A stretch of DNA of 52,157 bases from Propionibacteriaceae bacterium (GTDB lineage: Bacteria > Actinomycetota > Actinomycetes > Propionibacteriales > Propionibacteriaceae): positions 1 through 52,157 of the forward strand of contig JAISTE010000120.1 in NCBI GenBank assembly GCA_031272825.1. The letters are read 5' to 3'. Numbering within the stretch: the first letter of the stretch is position 1; the number at the start of each line of letters is the position of its first letter. Shown here in pieces: positions 27,429 to 36,507 of this stretch. The notes beneath the pieces were generated by a model. It did no database searches. It was not told the DNA's origin and saw nothing but the letters and a program-made list of their open reading frames with translations. The position numbers were made by a program, and so were the translations under genes.

Positions 27429-28433
27429 ATGCTTTATTCCATCTATCCGACGGACGAACTAGATACCCGCGAAGAGGTGCTGAACCAGGCGGGGTCGGGG
27501 CTGGTGTTCACCTCCTTGCACATCCCCGAGGCGGGCCTGGGTTCGTACGTCGAGTACCTGCGCGCGGCTCACCGCCGGGGCTTTACATTTTGTGCCGACA
27601 TCTCTCCGCTGGCACTGGAAAAGCTGGGGATCGGCATTGGTGAGCTGGGGCGCTTGCGCGAGGTTGGCGTCGAGCTTTTGCGCATTGACTTCGGGTTTTC
27701 TTCCGATGAGATTCGCCTCATCGCCGGGCAGATTCCGATTGCCGTGAACGCCTCGACGGTGAGCGAGACTGAACTCGATGGGCTGGCCGAGTTCAGGCCC
27801 GTCGGCTGGCACAACTACTATCCGCGGCCCGAAACCGGGCTGAGCGCGGATTTCTATGTTTCGCAGTGCCGGATGTTTACCGAGCGCGGGCTGGAGCTGT
27901 ACTCGTTCATCCCGGGGGAGCGCTCCTTCCGCGCGCCCCTGCACCTGGGCCTTCCGACGCTGGAGGTGCAGCGCTACCGCAACGCCTACGCGAACTACTT
28001 AGAGCTCGCGCGTTTGGTGCCGCAGGCGCGCATTGTTTGCGCCGAAGGGGCGTTGCTGGCTAGGCACTTGGAGTGGATTCGGGCGTTTGAGACGGGCGTG
28101 CTGACGCTGCCGCTGGTTGAGATTGCGCCCAATGCCGAGTTCTTGCTGGAAGGCACGTGGCGCATCCGCGTCGATCAGGCTGACGCCTCTTGGCGGCTGG
28201 AAGGTAGCCGCTCAAATCGCACCCCGCAGATCCTCAATGCGAGCGTGCGCGAGCGCGGCTCAATCCAGATGGATCTGCCGAGCATTGGCCGGTATCAAGG
28301 GGAAATCCACATCATGCGTCGGGATCTGGCCCTAAGCCAGTGGCAGGCGAGGGTAGCGAGGATCGCGAGCCCGTACGTCGATCTGGTGGATGCCGTGGTG
28401 GCGGGTGGTGAGGTTAGGTTTGTCCGGTTCTGA
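27429..28433 (+). CDS. mupG: MupG-like 6-phospho-N-acetylmuramidase
   Basis: Cytosolic hydrolase of the DUF871/MupG family, 334 residues, with an N-terminal TIM barrel (opening LYSIYPTDELDTREE) and a cyclophilin-like C-terminal domain. In Staphylococcus aureus MupG cleaves MurNAc6P-GlcNAc from murein digestion. Here it completes the murR/murQ/murP set, which suggests import of the disaccharide, splitting by MupG and ether cleavage by MurQ. Start: ATG 27429 behind AAGGAGG; a frame extension to 27414 lacks support. Confidence 0.9.
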   Translation: MLYSIYPTDELDTREEVLNQAGSGLVFTSLHIPEAGLGSYVEYLRAAHRRGFTFCADISPLALEKLGIGIGELGRLREVGVELLRIDFGFSSDEIRLIAGQIPIAVNASTVSETELDGLAEFRPVGWHNYYPRPETGLSADFYVSQCRMFTERGLELYSFIPGERSFRAPLHLGLPTLEVQRYRNAYANYLELARLVPQARIVCAEGALLARHLEWIRAFETGVLTLPLVEIAPNAEFLLEGTWRIRVDQADASWRLEGSRSNRTPQILNASVRERGSIQMDLPSIGRYQGEIHIMRRDLALSQWQARVARIASPYVDLVDAVVAGGEVRFVRF

Positions 28434-28446
28434 GCGGATATGGCCA

Positions 28447-28590
28447 GTGCCCCCACAGGGACTCGATGCGTATTCGCTGCGCGAATCCGCTGGGCTCCGC
28501 TACCGCGTCGCCCCGCTCCCTCGATCGGAAGCCCAGCGGGCTTCCTCACGATGGTCGCGCCCTCTCGGGTTCAAATCCCTGTGGGGGCAC
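28447..28590. repeat. inverted-repeat element built from tRNA-Lys 3'-end copies
   Basis: A 15-base copy of the tRNA-Lys 3' end (28447-28461, same orientation as at 28602-28616) is paired with an inverted copy at 28576-28590. Enclosed are a hairpin ATTCGC-TGC-GCGAAT (28472-28486), a 10-bp stem CCGCTGGGCT/AGCCCAGCGG (28487-28496, 28530-28539) and a competing stem GGAAGCCC/GGGCTTCC at 28527-28545. The inverted copy is preceded by a T-arm-like GGGTTCAAATCCC, so it looks like a tRNA 3' fragment on the plus strand. No coding frame is supported here. Confidence 0.65.
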
Positions 28591-28616
28591 TCGCTACACT
28601 CGTGCCCCCACAGGGA
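28576..28616 (-). terminator. hairpin including the 3' end of tRNA-Lys
   Basis: TCCCTGTGGGGGCAC (28576-28590) and GTGCCCCCACAGGGA (28602-28616) are perfect complements around an 11-base loop. The right arm contains the tRNA-Lys acceptor and part of its T stem. As with the tRNA at 3822, a downstream mirror of the tRNA end creates the hairpin. Confidence 0.6.
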
Positions 28617-28675
28617 CTCGAACCCTGGACCTGCGGATTAAAAGTCCGAAGCTCTACCAACTGAGCTATAGGGGC
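28603..28675 (-). tRNA. tRNA-Lys(UUU)
   Basis: A standard 73-base cloverleaf on the minus strand. The acceptor GCCCCTA pairs with TGGGGGC, D arm AGCTCAGTTGGTAGAGCT, anticodon loop CTTTTAA giving anticodon TTT, and T arm CAGGG-TTCGAGT-CCCTG. The discriminator is A; CCA is not encoded. Copies of its 3' end are repeated downstream. Confidence 0.96.
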
Positions 28676-28726
28676 TTGCAGCGCCCCTATATTACGCCAA
28701 AGTGTTCGATACGTCACACTGGGGGT

Positions 28727-29374
28727 ATGGAGTTTTGGTTTGTTGTGGCTTGCATTGTCGTTCTCGGCGGGGGCGTCGTCGCCTATGGGTGGCTGAACGA
28801 TCGGCGCAAGTCCAAGGTCTCCTACGAAGAGCTGCACGCCGCATCCCAGCCGATTCCCGGGCATGAGGATCTCGCGGTGCCTGAGTACATCACCGGGGCC
28901 GAGCTAGCGCAGGTACCTGAACCGCTCACCCTTGACGACGCTACCCGCAAGGAACTGCAAGAACGCATCGAGGGGGCGGCGCCCCTGCCCTTCGGCTTCT
29001 CCGACGACGGCTACATCACCGACGGCCCAACCGGTTGGGCCGTGATGGAAAATCCGTTTGTCTTGGTCTGCGGTGCCGGGCTCACCAATATGCGCGAGCT
29101 GCTGCCCGCCATCAAAATCGCCGACGGACGCCCGCTAGTGATCGTCGCACCAGCAGCCGAACGCGAGCTGCGGCTGGAGTTGGCCGTCAACATGCGTCGG
29201 CGGGCGTTCATTCACCTGCTGTTGCTGACTGACGAAACCGATTTGGTGGAGCAAGAAACCTATGCGACGCCCGTCCAGATTTCCGAGTTGCGGGCGGGTT
29301 ACCTGCCCATGGGGCGGCTGGGCTGCTGCGATTGGTGGGTGTCCTCGGCCAGCGAGTCCTGGATTCTGAGTTGA
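28727..29374 (+). CDS. membrane-anchored GroEL apical-domain-like protein
   Basis: 215 residues. A single N-terminal membrane span (about 3-21) is followed by DRRKSK, so the rest should face the cytoplasm. After a linker, residues about 88-215 align by eye with the apical domain of GroEL: GFSDDGYITD matches the Y199 strand, NPFVLVCGAGLTNMRELLPAI matches SPFILL...NIREMLPVL (helix H), GRPLVIVAP matches GKPLLIIAE, and LELAVNMRR matches the helix I segment TLVVNTMRG. The end WWVSSASESWIL matches the VVINKDTTTII strand. Equatorial and intermediate domains are absent, so no ATP cycle. Ribosome site is weak. Lies 100 bp before the surface-protein and secretion run. Role unknown; perhaps binding of unfolded clients at the membrane. 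Confidence 0.8.
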   Translation: MEFWFVVACIVVLGGGVVAYGWLNDRRKSKVSYEELHAASQPIPGHEDLAVPEYITGAELAQVPEPLTLDDATRKELQERIEGAAPLPFGFSDDGYITDGPTGWAVMENPFVLVCGAGLTNMRELLPAIKIADGRPLVIVAPAAERELRLELAVNMRRRAFIHLLLLTDETDLVEQETYATPVQISELRAGYLPMGRLGCCDWWVSSASESWILS

Positions 29375-29401
29375 GGGGCGCCCCTCCTGCTGTGAGTTTG
29401 C

Positions 29402-29441
29402 GCTTGGGCCCCTTGCGGCCCAAAGCCCTGTGGAAGAATAA
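29402..29441 (+). promoter_or_regulatory. hairpin and possible promoter ahead of the secretion gene run
   Basis: TTGGGCC and GGCCCAA (29404-29410 and 29417-29423) form a hairpin that may end the preceding gene. TTGCGG (29413-29418) with GAATAA 17 bp on is a weak promoter candidate for the 2006-residue protein gene. The two overlap, so at most one may be real. Confidence 0.3.
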
Positions 29442-29474
29442 CGGTCAACATCCAGGGGAATACAACGAAAGGCA

Positions 29475-32400
29475 ATGACCGTGCAGGGGTGGTTTGGGCG
29501 TGTGCCTGCCGTCGCGCTTACCGCGGCTTGCCTCGTGCTCGGCGTCCTGGCCTATCTTCACCCCGGGATCTCCACCGCCCAGGTCGACGTCAATGACGGC
29601 GGGGTCTGGGTCACCAACAATGCGAAACAGCTTGTCGGGCACGTAAACATCGAGGCGTACACCATCGACGCCGCCCTCAGAACCAAGACCGATACCTTCG
29701 ACATCGGTCAGGCCGGCGACACCGTCACCATGGCCAATACCTCTGGCCATTCGCTCGCGCCCGTCGATGCCGCGAACGTGCGTTTGAGCTCTTCGAGTTC
29801 TGTTCCTGAAGGCGCGCTCGCGGCCCAGGGCGGCGAGCGCATCGGCGTCCTCGATCCCGAAAGCGGTCAGCTTTGGACGGGCTCGGCCGCCCGCCCGTCG
29901 GACATCTCCTTCGACGAGGGCTCGGCGCTAGCCAGCGATCTGCGCGGCGGCTCGCTGGCTGCCGGAACCGACGGCACCATCGCCGCGGTCTCGGCATATG
30001 CGGGACGGGCGCTGATCGTCAAGATGGCCGGTCACGTGCAACAGCTCGAAGAGGTCAAGCTGCAAACCGCCGCCGATGCAACCCTCTCGATCACCCTGGT
30101 CGGCGTTCAGCCCGTGATCCTCGATTCCGACGCCAACACCCTCATCCTGCCGGGTACCAAGAACTACAACCTCAGTGAGCAAGGCATTCCCACCGGGGCG
30201 GTGCTCCAAGAGCCCGGCCCCGACGCTGATCACGTGCTGCTCGCCACCGCCACCGGCATGGTTTCGGTCAAGCTCGACGGCTCCGAAATCAAGGCCGAAA
30301 CCGCAAGCAGCAACGGCGAATCGGGAACCCCAGCCAGGCCGGTTCGGCTGGGGGCCTGTGAGTACGGCGTCTGGGCCTCCTCCGGGGCGTACTACAAATC
30401 CTGCGACGGCTCCGAGCCGGTGAAGGTCGTCTCTGAACAGCTCAAGACGGCCGCTCAGCTGGTGTTCCGCACCAACCGCAATGTGATCGTCGTCAACGAT
30501 TTGGTAAGCGGAAACGTGTGGGTGGCCGACGACAACATGATCCCGGTGACCGGCTGGGAGGAGATCGACACCCAGCTCAACGACGAAGAGGACAAGGAAG
30601 AATCCTCCACCGAAACCAACCAGGTCACCGACCCCGACCGCACCCAGAACACCCCGCCCGAGGCCAACGACGACGAGTTCGGCGTCCGCCCGGGAAAGAC
30701 GACGACGCTGGACGTCTTGGCCAACGATTCCGACCCGGATGGGGACGTGCTAACCGCCTCCAAGAAGGCCGACGCCCAACTGGAGTTCGGCGAGGTCGTC
30801 CCCACCCGCGGGGGCAGGGCCCTGCAGATCGACGTCCCCGATTCGGCCAGCGGGACGACGGTCTTCGGCTACACCGCCTCCGACGGCACCGGCACCGACG
30901 ACGCGCAGGTGAGCGTCTCCGTCCACCCGTGGGGCGAGAACGCGGGCCCGAACCAGCTGCGCGAAGACCCCAACCTCAAACTCGGTTCGAGGGGAACCAT
31001 CCGCTACAACGTGCTGCCCGATTGGCGCGATCCCGACGGCGACCCCATCTACCTCAAATCCGCTTCCACCCAAGACACGGCCCTGGAGGTGCGCTACCAA
31101 GAAGAGGGAACGATCACCATGCGGGAGCTGGGCGGGCAGGCCAGAACCGTGTCGATCGACGTCGTCGTCTCCGACGGGGACGCGCACACCAACGGAACGC
31201 TGGTTGTGCACGTCGACCGCAGCGGAAACCTCGCCCCCGTCGCCTACGGGGATTTCTACGTGGCCCGTATGGGCGAGGTGATCACCGTCCGCCCGCTGGA
31301 CAACGACTTCGACCCGAACGGCGACGCCCTCTCGCTCACGGCCAACTCGCCCCCCGACCAAGATGCCGTGCTCACCCCCGATCTTGAGCTCGGCACCATC
31401 GCGTTTTCGGCCAAGCGCACCGGCACGTTCAGCTTCACCTACACGGTCTCCGACGGGCGGGCGAACCAGGTCGGCGTGGTACGTGTAGAGGTGATAGAGG
31501 CCGGGGAAAATCAACAGCCGGTCGCCGAGGACGATCTCGCGCTGCTGCCGCCCGGCGGCTCGACGCTGCTCGCGCCACTCGACAACGACTCCGATCCTTC
31601 CGGCGGCGTGCTGGTGCTGCAGGCGATCAACGTTCCCGAGGCATCCGCCCTTGAGGTAGTCGTCATCGACCACCACCTGCTGCGCATCTCGGCCCCCGCT
31701 GGGCTGAGCGAATCCACCACCTTTGAATACACCATCTCCAACGGGATGGCGACGGCCAGCGGCGAGGTGCTGGTCGTGCCCACCCGCGACCAAGACCAGT
31801 CCCTGCCGCCCGAGCTCAACCCCGACCGGGCGGTGGTGAGGGTCGGCGACGTCGGTTCCGTGGACGTCCTCGACAACGACCGCTCCCCGTCGGGCGAGAC
31901 TTTAAGCGTTCAAGCCGGGCTGATGTTCAATGCCGAAACGGCCATCGGCAAGCCCTTTGTCACCGGGAATCTGGTTAGGCTCCAGGCCTTCGACACCCCC
32001 GGGGTGATGGAGGTCATGTACACGGTGATGGACGCCTCCGGGCGGATCGCAACCTCTTCCGTCGTGTTCGAGGTGGTGGACGCCTCCGAGGTGAATGCCG
32101 CCCCGCGGCCCGAAGCGCTGACGGCTTGGGCGGTCGCCGGGCAGACCTCCCGGATCGTGGTGCCGCTCATCGGGATCGACCCCGACGGCGATTCCGTGAC
32201 GCTGGTGGGCATCGAAAGGCCCCCGGCCAAGGGCAACGTGGTGCTCGGCACCGACTGGCTCGAATACACGCCCGGCAGCGGCCAGCAGGGCACGGACACC
32301 TTCAGCTACATCGTCGAGGATCGGCTGGGAAAGCAAGGGACGGCGACGGTCCGGGTCGGGGTCGCCGCGCCCGCCCAGTACAACCAAAACCCCAGGGCTG

Positions 32401-35400
32401 TGGCCGATACCGTGAGCGCCAGGCCCGGACGCTCGCTGCTGGTGCCTGTACTGGCCAACGACTCCGACCCCGACGGCGACGAGGTTCAGCTCGAAGCTGT
32501 TGAAGCCCTCGACGAGAACTTGAACGCCGAGATGGTCGGCTCTTCGGTCGCACTCGATACGCCCGGCGAGGGAACCTATCTGGTCGACTACCGTATCGCC
32601 GACGGGCGGGGAGGGTTCGCCGACGGGCTGCTGACGGTAGTCGTTGACGCCGATTCGCCGCTGCGTTCGCCGCTGGCAAGGGATGACGTGGTGGCGGTCG
32701 CGGACGTCCCCACTGACGGGCAGCCGGTAACGGTGGACGTACTGGCCAACGATTCCGACCCCGACGGCTCGCTCGCGGCCCTGGAACTGACCTGCGAGGA
32801 CGAGGGCTGCACGGTAAAGGGCGGGAGACTTCAGATCGCTCCCGACGACGGCCGCCGGATGGTCGTTTACACGATCACCGATCCTGACGGGCTCTCGGGC
32901 TCTGCGGTGGTTTCCGTGCCGGGCAAGGTGCAGGCGGCGCCGCACCTGCGCTCGGGCAAATCCCTCATCACCGTGCGGGCAGGCGAACAGCACACCTTTG
33001 ACATCACCGAGATTGTCGAAACCCGGGTCGGGCGCAGCCCCCGGCTGGCCGACCGCACGGCCATCCGCTCCTCCGCCGGATTCTCGCAGCCGGGCACGGC
33101 CATCGACGACACCCGGATAGAGTTCACCGCCGCCCCGGACTTCTCGGGCCTTACCTCGATGTCGTTCGAGGTGCGCGACGGCGATGCCGACGACCGTTCC
33201 ACCTTGTCGGCGACCATCACCGTCGAGATCATGGTTGAGGCCACCGAAAACCACCCGCCGACCTTCACCCCCATGGTCATCCCGCTGGAACAGGGCGGGG
33301 CGGCCACGCGCGTCGACCTGGCGCTCATGACCACTGACCCCGACGGCCAAGATCCAACCGGCTTCGAATATGCGATCACTCAGGTGCCGGGTTCGGTTTC
33401 GGCGCAGATCACCGCCGGCCATTTCCTGGAGGTCTCGGCGCCCGCAGGTTCCCAGAAGGGCCCGATCGGCGAGGTCTCGATCACCGTTTCCGACGGCGGT
33501 GAGCCGGTTTCGGCCTCCCTGCCGCTCGTCGTCCAGGTTTCTACCCGCAAGCTCATCGCCCTCGACCCCGACATTCAGGTGCTCGACGCCAACGTCGGCC
33601 AAACCTCGCGCGTAGATCTCAACGAACACCTGGTGAACCCCTTCCCGGAGCCGGTCAGGCTTGCCGAGGGTTCGCTTTCTAACAGCGGGGAGGAGGCATC
33701 TGTCACTACCGACGGGCTGGTGGTTTCCATCACCCCGAAGTCGCGCAAGGGCGACGGCCAGATCCTCGTGCAATACTCCCTCCTCGACGCCACAGGCGAA
33801 GAAGAACGCAAGGTGCATGGCCGCATCCACGTGACCGTGAGAGATAGGCCCGACCCGCCCACCAACGTCGATGCGGTGAAGACCTCAGGAACCTCTGCAA
33901 TGGTTAGCTTCACCTCGGGCAATACCAACGGGGCCAGCCTCGATCAGGTGCAGGTGTTCGTAAACGGTGAATCTGAGGCCGCTGCCACCTGCCCGGCCAC
34001 GGCCACCGCATGTGAGGTGAAAGGCCTTGCCGCGGGCGGAAAGTACACGTTCAAGGTGAAGACGCACAACGCCGCCGGCTGGTCGGAGGCCTCCGCTGCC
34101 TCTCCGGCGCTGCTCGTCGACGAGGTACCGCAGGCCCCCACCGGAGCCAAGATCAAGGCCGGGGACGGCGAGGTAGTCGTCACCTGGAACGCCTCGAAGG
34201 CGGGCGGCTCGAAGGTAACCGGCTACGAGGTGGCGCTCTCGGACGGCAGCGTTAAGGAAGTCTCCGCCGACACGCTTACCGTCAAGTTCAGCGGCCTGCA
34301 AAACGGCCAGCGCTATTCGGCGGTCATCTCCGCCCATAACGCCCTGACGAAGAACACCGAGGAGGGAACCTCCCCGATGAGCGCGCAGACCGGACAGGTG
34401 ACGCCCTGGGGCACGCCGCACGCACCGGCCAAGGTCGAATACGGCTACATCTCTTCGGGGGACGCCAACATCAAGATTTGCTTCACCTACCCCTCTGGCG
34501 CGTCGGCCTCGGATAACAATGGCCGCCCGGTGGAGGCCAAGCTGTCCGTCTCTGGTTCGCGCGACGGCGACTGCTGGAAGGTCAAGCTTCCAGTCGGCGA
34601 GCCGGTCTCGGTGAAGGTTTGGTTCGAGAACTCGGAATCGGAGCGCAACAAGTCTGATTCGACCTCCTCGCCGGTGTTCACCCCGGTCTCCGCGCCCGTG
34701 GCCCCCGGCGGAGCGATGAACGTAGCGGCTACCGGGAACAACAACGAGCTCAAGGTCTCCGACATCCAAAAGGCGGCCGGCAACGGCTTTTCCGCCTCGG
34801 ATCTGAAGTTGCAGTGGTCGGCGGGCGGCGATTGGCACGCCCTCGAGTGCGAGGGCGACTGCACGCTCTCCTCCTCCGAGCTCCCCAACGGCCAGGCCGT
34901 CACGTTGTCCTTCAGACAAGTGGGGACGGTCGAGGGCGAGCTCGGTGGGCCGATCACCATCTACTCCCCGGCGGTCTCTTCCGCCCCGGCTACGCCCTAC
35001 GGGCCCCTATCAGATCCGTCGCTGAGCGTGGATTGGACGTCCGAGGGCCTGCGCATCGAGTACAACGCCGACGGCAATGGCCGGGCCTTGACCTCGGCTG
35101 TGCTCGACTGGGGGTCGGGACCAGTAGACGTGCTGGCCGACGGTGCCGCCCACGGCCACAAGACCCTGACCTTCGCGCAAACGACCGGACGAAGCGAGGT
35201 CAGCTTCACCGTGAGCCGCGGGGACGACACGCGCGCGGCGTCGGCAAACGCGCTGCAGGGAGCGCCGAAGCTCAAGGACGACAGCATCGATGAGACGCAC
35301 TGGAAGATTTTGATCAACCCTGGAAAATGGGAACCAGGGGAAGGCCGAGAGCTCGTGTGCCGCTACGTCGTGGACGGCGAGGAGAAAGACCGGGTGAGCG

Positions 35401-35495
35401 TTAGGGCGCTCGACGAATACTTCGATGTCAAGGAAGTCGAGGCCGACGAGCGGCACTCGATCCTGGACGAGGACAACTGGACGTGCAGACCGTGA
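29475..35495 (+). CDS. giant cell-surface protein with cadherin/Ig-like and fibronectin III repeats
   Basis: 2006 residues, exported: membrane or signal segment at about 10-33, then a beta-rich region to about 370 and an acidic linker (DEEDKEESSTE). From about 395 to 1450 come nine repeats of roughly 95 residues marked by variants of VLANDSDPDGD (first near 414; others PLDNDFDPNGD, PVLANDSDPDGD, VLANDSDPDGS), calcium-binding-like loops of cadherin/tandem-95 repeats. From about 1455 there are fibronectin III-like repeats (PPTNVDAVKTSG, APTGAKIKAG and others). No LPXTG anchor. This is the fn3 gene of the PFNA arrangement, nine bases before moxR. The start is ATG 29475; GTG 29481 is possible. 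Confidence 0.88.
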   Translation: MTVQGWFGRVPAVALTAACLVLGVLAYLHPGISTAQVDVNDGGVWVTNNAKQLVGHVNIEAYTIDAALRTKTDTFDIGQAGDTVTMANTSGHSLAPVDAANVRLSSSSSVPEGALAAQGGERIGVLDPESGQLWTGSAARPSDISFDEGSALASDLRGGSLAAGTDGTIAAVSAYAGRALIVKMAGHVQQLEEVKLQTAADATLSITLVGVQPVILDSDANTLILPGTKNYNLSEQGIPTGAVLQEPGPDADHVLLATATGMVSVKLDGSEIKAETASSNGESGTPARPVRLGACEYGVWASSGAYYKSCDGSEPVKVVSEQLKTAAQLVFRTNRNVIVVNDLVSGNVWVADDNMIPVTGWEEIDTQLNDEEDKEESSTETNQVTDPDRTQNTPPEANDDEFGVRPGKTTTLDVLANDSDPDGDVLTASKKADAQLEFGEVVPTRGGRALQIDVPDSASGTTVFGYTASDGTGTDDAQVSVSVHPWGENAGPNQLREDPNLKLGSRGTIRYNVLPDWRDPDGDPIYLKSASTQDTALEVRYQEEGTITMRELGGQARTVSIDVVVSDGDAHTNGTLVVHVDRSGNLAPVAYGDFYVARMGEVITVRPLDNDFDPNGDALSLTANSPPDQDAVLTPDLELGTIAFSAKRTGTFSFTYTVSDGRANQVGVVRVEVIEAGENQQPVAEDDLALLPPGGSTLLAPLDNDSDPSGGVLVLQAINVPEASALEVVVIDHHLLRISAPAGLSESTTFEYTISNGMATASGEVLVVPTRDQDQSLPPELNPDRAVVRVGDVGSVDVLDNDRSPSGETLSVQAGLMFNAETAIGKPFVTGNLVRLQAFDTPGVMEVMYTVMDASGRIATSSVVFEVVDASEVNAAPRPEALTAWAVAGQTSRIVVPLIGIDPDGDSVTLVGIERPPAKGNVVLGTDWLEYTPGSGQQGTDTFSYIVEDRLGKQGTATVRVGVAAPAQYNQNPRAVADTVSARPGRSLLVPVLANDSDPDGDEVQLEAVEALDENLNAEMVGSSVALDTPGEGTYLVDYRIADGRGGFADGLLTVVVDADSPLRSPLARDDVVAVADVPTDGQPVTVDVLANDSDPDGSLAALELTCEDEGCTVKGGRLQIAPDDGRRMVVYTITDPDGLSGSAVVSVPGKVQAAPHLRSGKSLITVRAGEQHTFDITEIVETRVGRSPRLADRTAIRSSAGFSQPGTAIDDTRIEFTAAPDFSGLTSMSFEVRDGDADDRSTLSATITVEIMVEATENHPPTFTPMVIPLEQGGAATRVDLALMTTDPDGQDPTGFEYAITQVPGSVSAQITAGHFLEVSAPAGSQKGPIGEVSITVSDGGEPVSASLPLVVQVSTRKLIALDPDIQVLDANVGQTSRVDLNEHLVNPFPEPVRLAEGSLSNSGEEASVTTDGLVVSITPKSRKGDGQILVQYSLLDATGEEERKVHGRIHVTVRDRPDPPTNVDAVKTSGTSAMVSFTSGNTNGASLDQVQVFVNGESEAAATCPATATACEVKGLAAGGKYTFKVKTHNAAGWSEASAASPALLVDEVPQAPTGAKIKAGDGEVVVTWNASKAGGSKVTGYEVALSDGSVKEVSADTLTVKFSGLQNGQRYSAVISAHNALTKNTEEGTSPMSAQTGQVTPWGTPHAPAKVEYGYISSGDANIKICFTYPSGASASDNNGRPVEAKLSVSGSRDGDCWKVKLPVGEPVSVKVWFENSESERNKSDSTSSPVFTPVSAPVAPGGAMNVAATGNNNELKVSDIQKAAGNGFSASDLKLQWSAGGDWHALECEGDCTLSSSELPNGQAVTLSFRQVGTVEGELGGPITIYSPAVSSAPATPYGPLSDPSLSVDWTSEGLRIEYNADGNGRALTSAVLDWGSGPVDVLADGAAHGHKTLTFAQTTGRSEVSFTVSRGDDTRAASANALQGAPKLKDDSIDETHWKILINPGKWEPGEGRELVCRYVVDGEEKDRVSVRALDEYFDVKEVEADERHSILDEDNWTCRP

Positions 35496-35504
35496 GGGGG
35501 AGAA

Positions 35505-36506
<1,002 letters not shown>

Positions 36507-36507
36507 G

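Noticed and set aside
28447..28621. The 20-bp direct repeat at tRNA-Lys as attL/attR of an integrated element.
   Set aside because: Only 155 bp lie between the copies, with no integrase or cargo; at most a scar of a lost element.
28441..28664. Plus-strand open frames across the tRNA-Lys region.
   Set aside because: They are translations of the tRNA and its repeats, without ribosome sites or codon bias.
31902..33830. A 642-codon open frame on the minus strand inside the giant surface-protein gene (similarly 35010-36533).
   Set aside because: Long antisense frames are common in high-GC genes; there is no ribosome site or family motif, and the plus strand has clear repeats and motifs.
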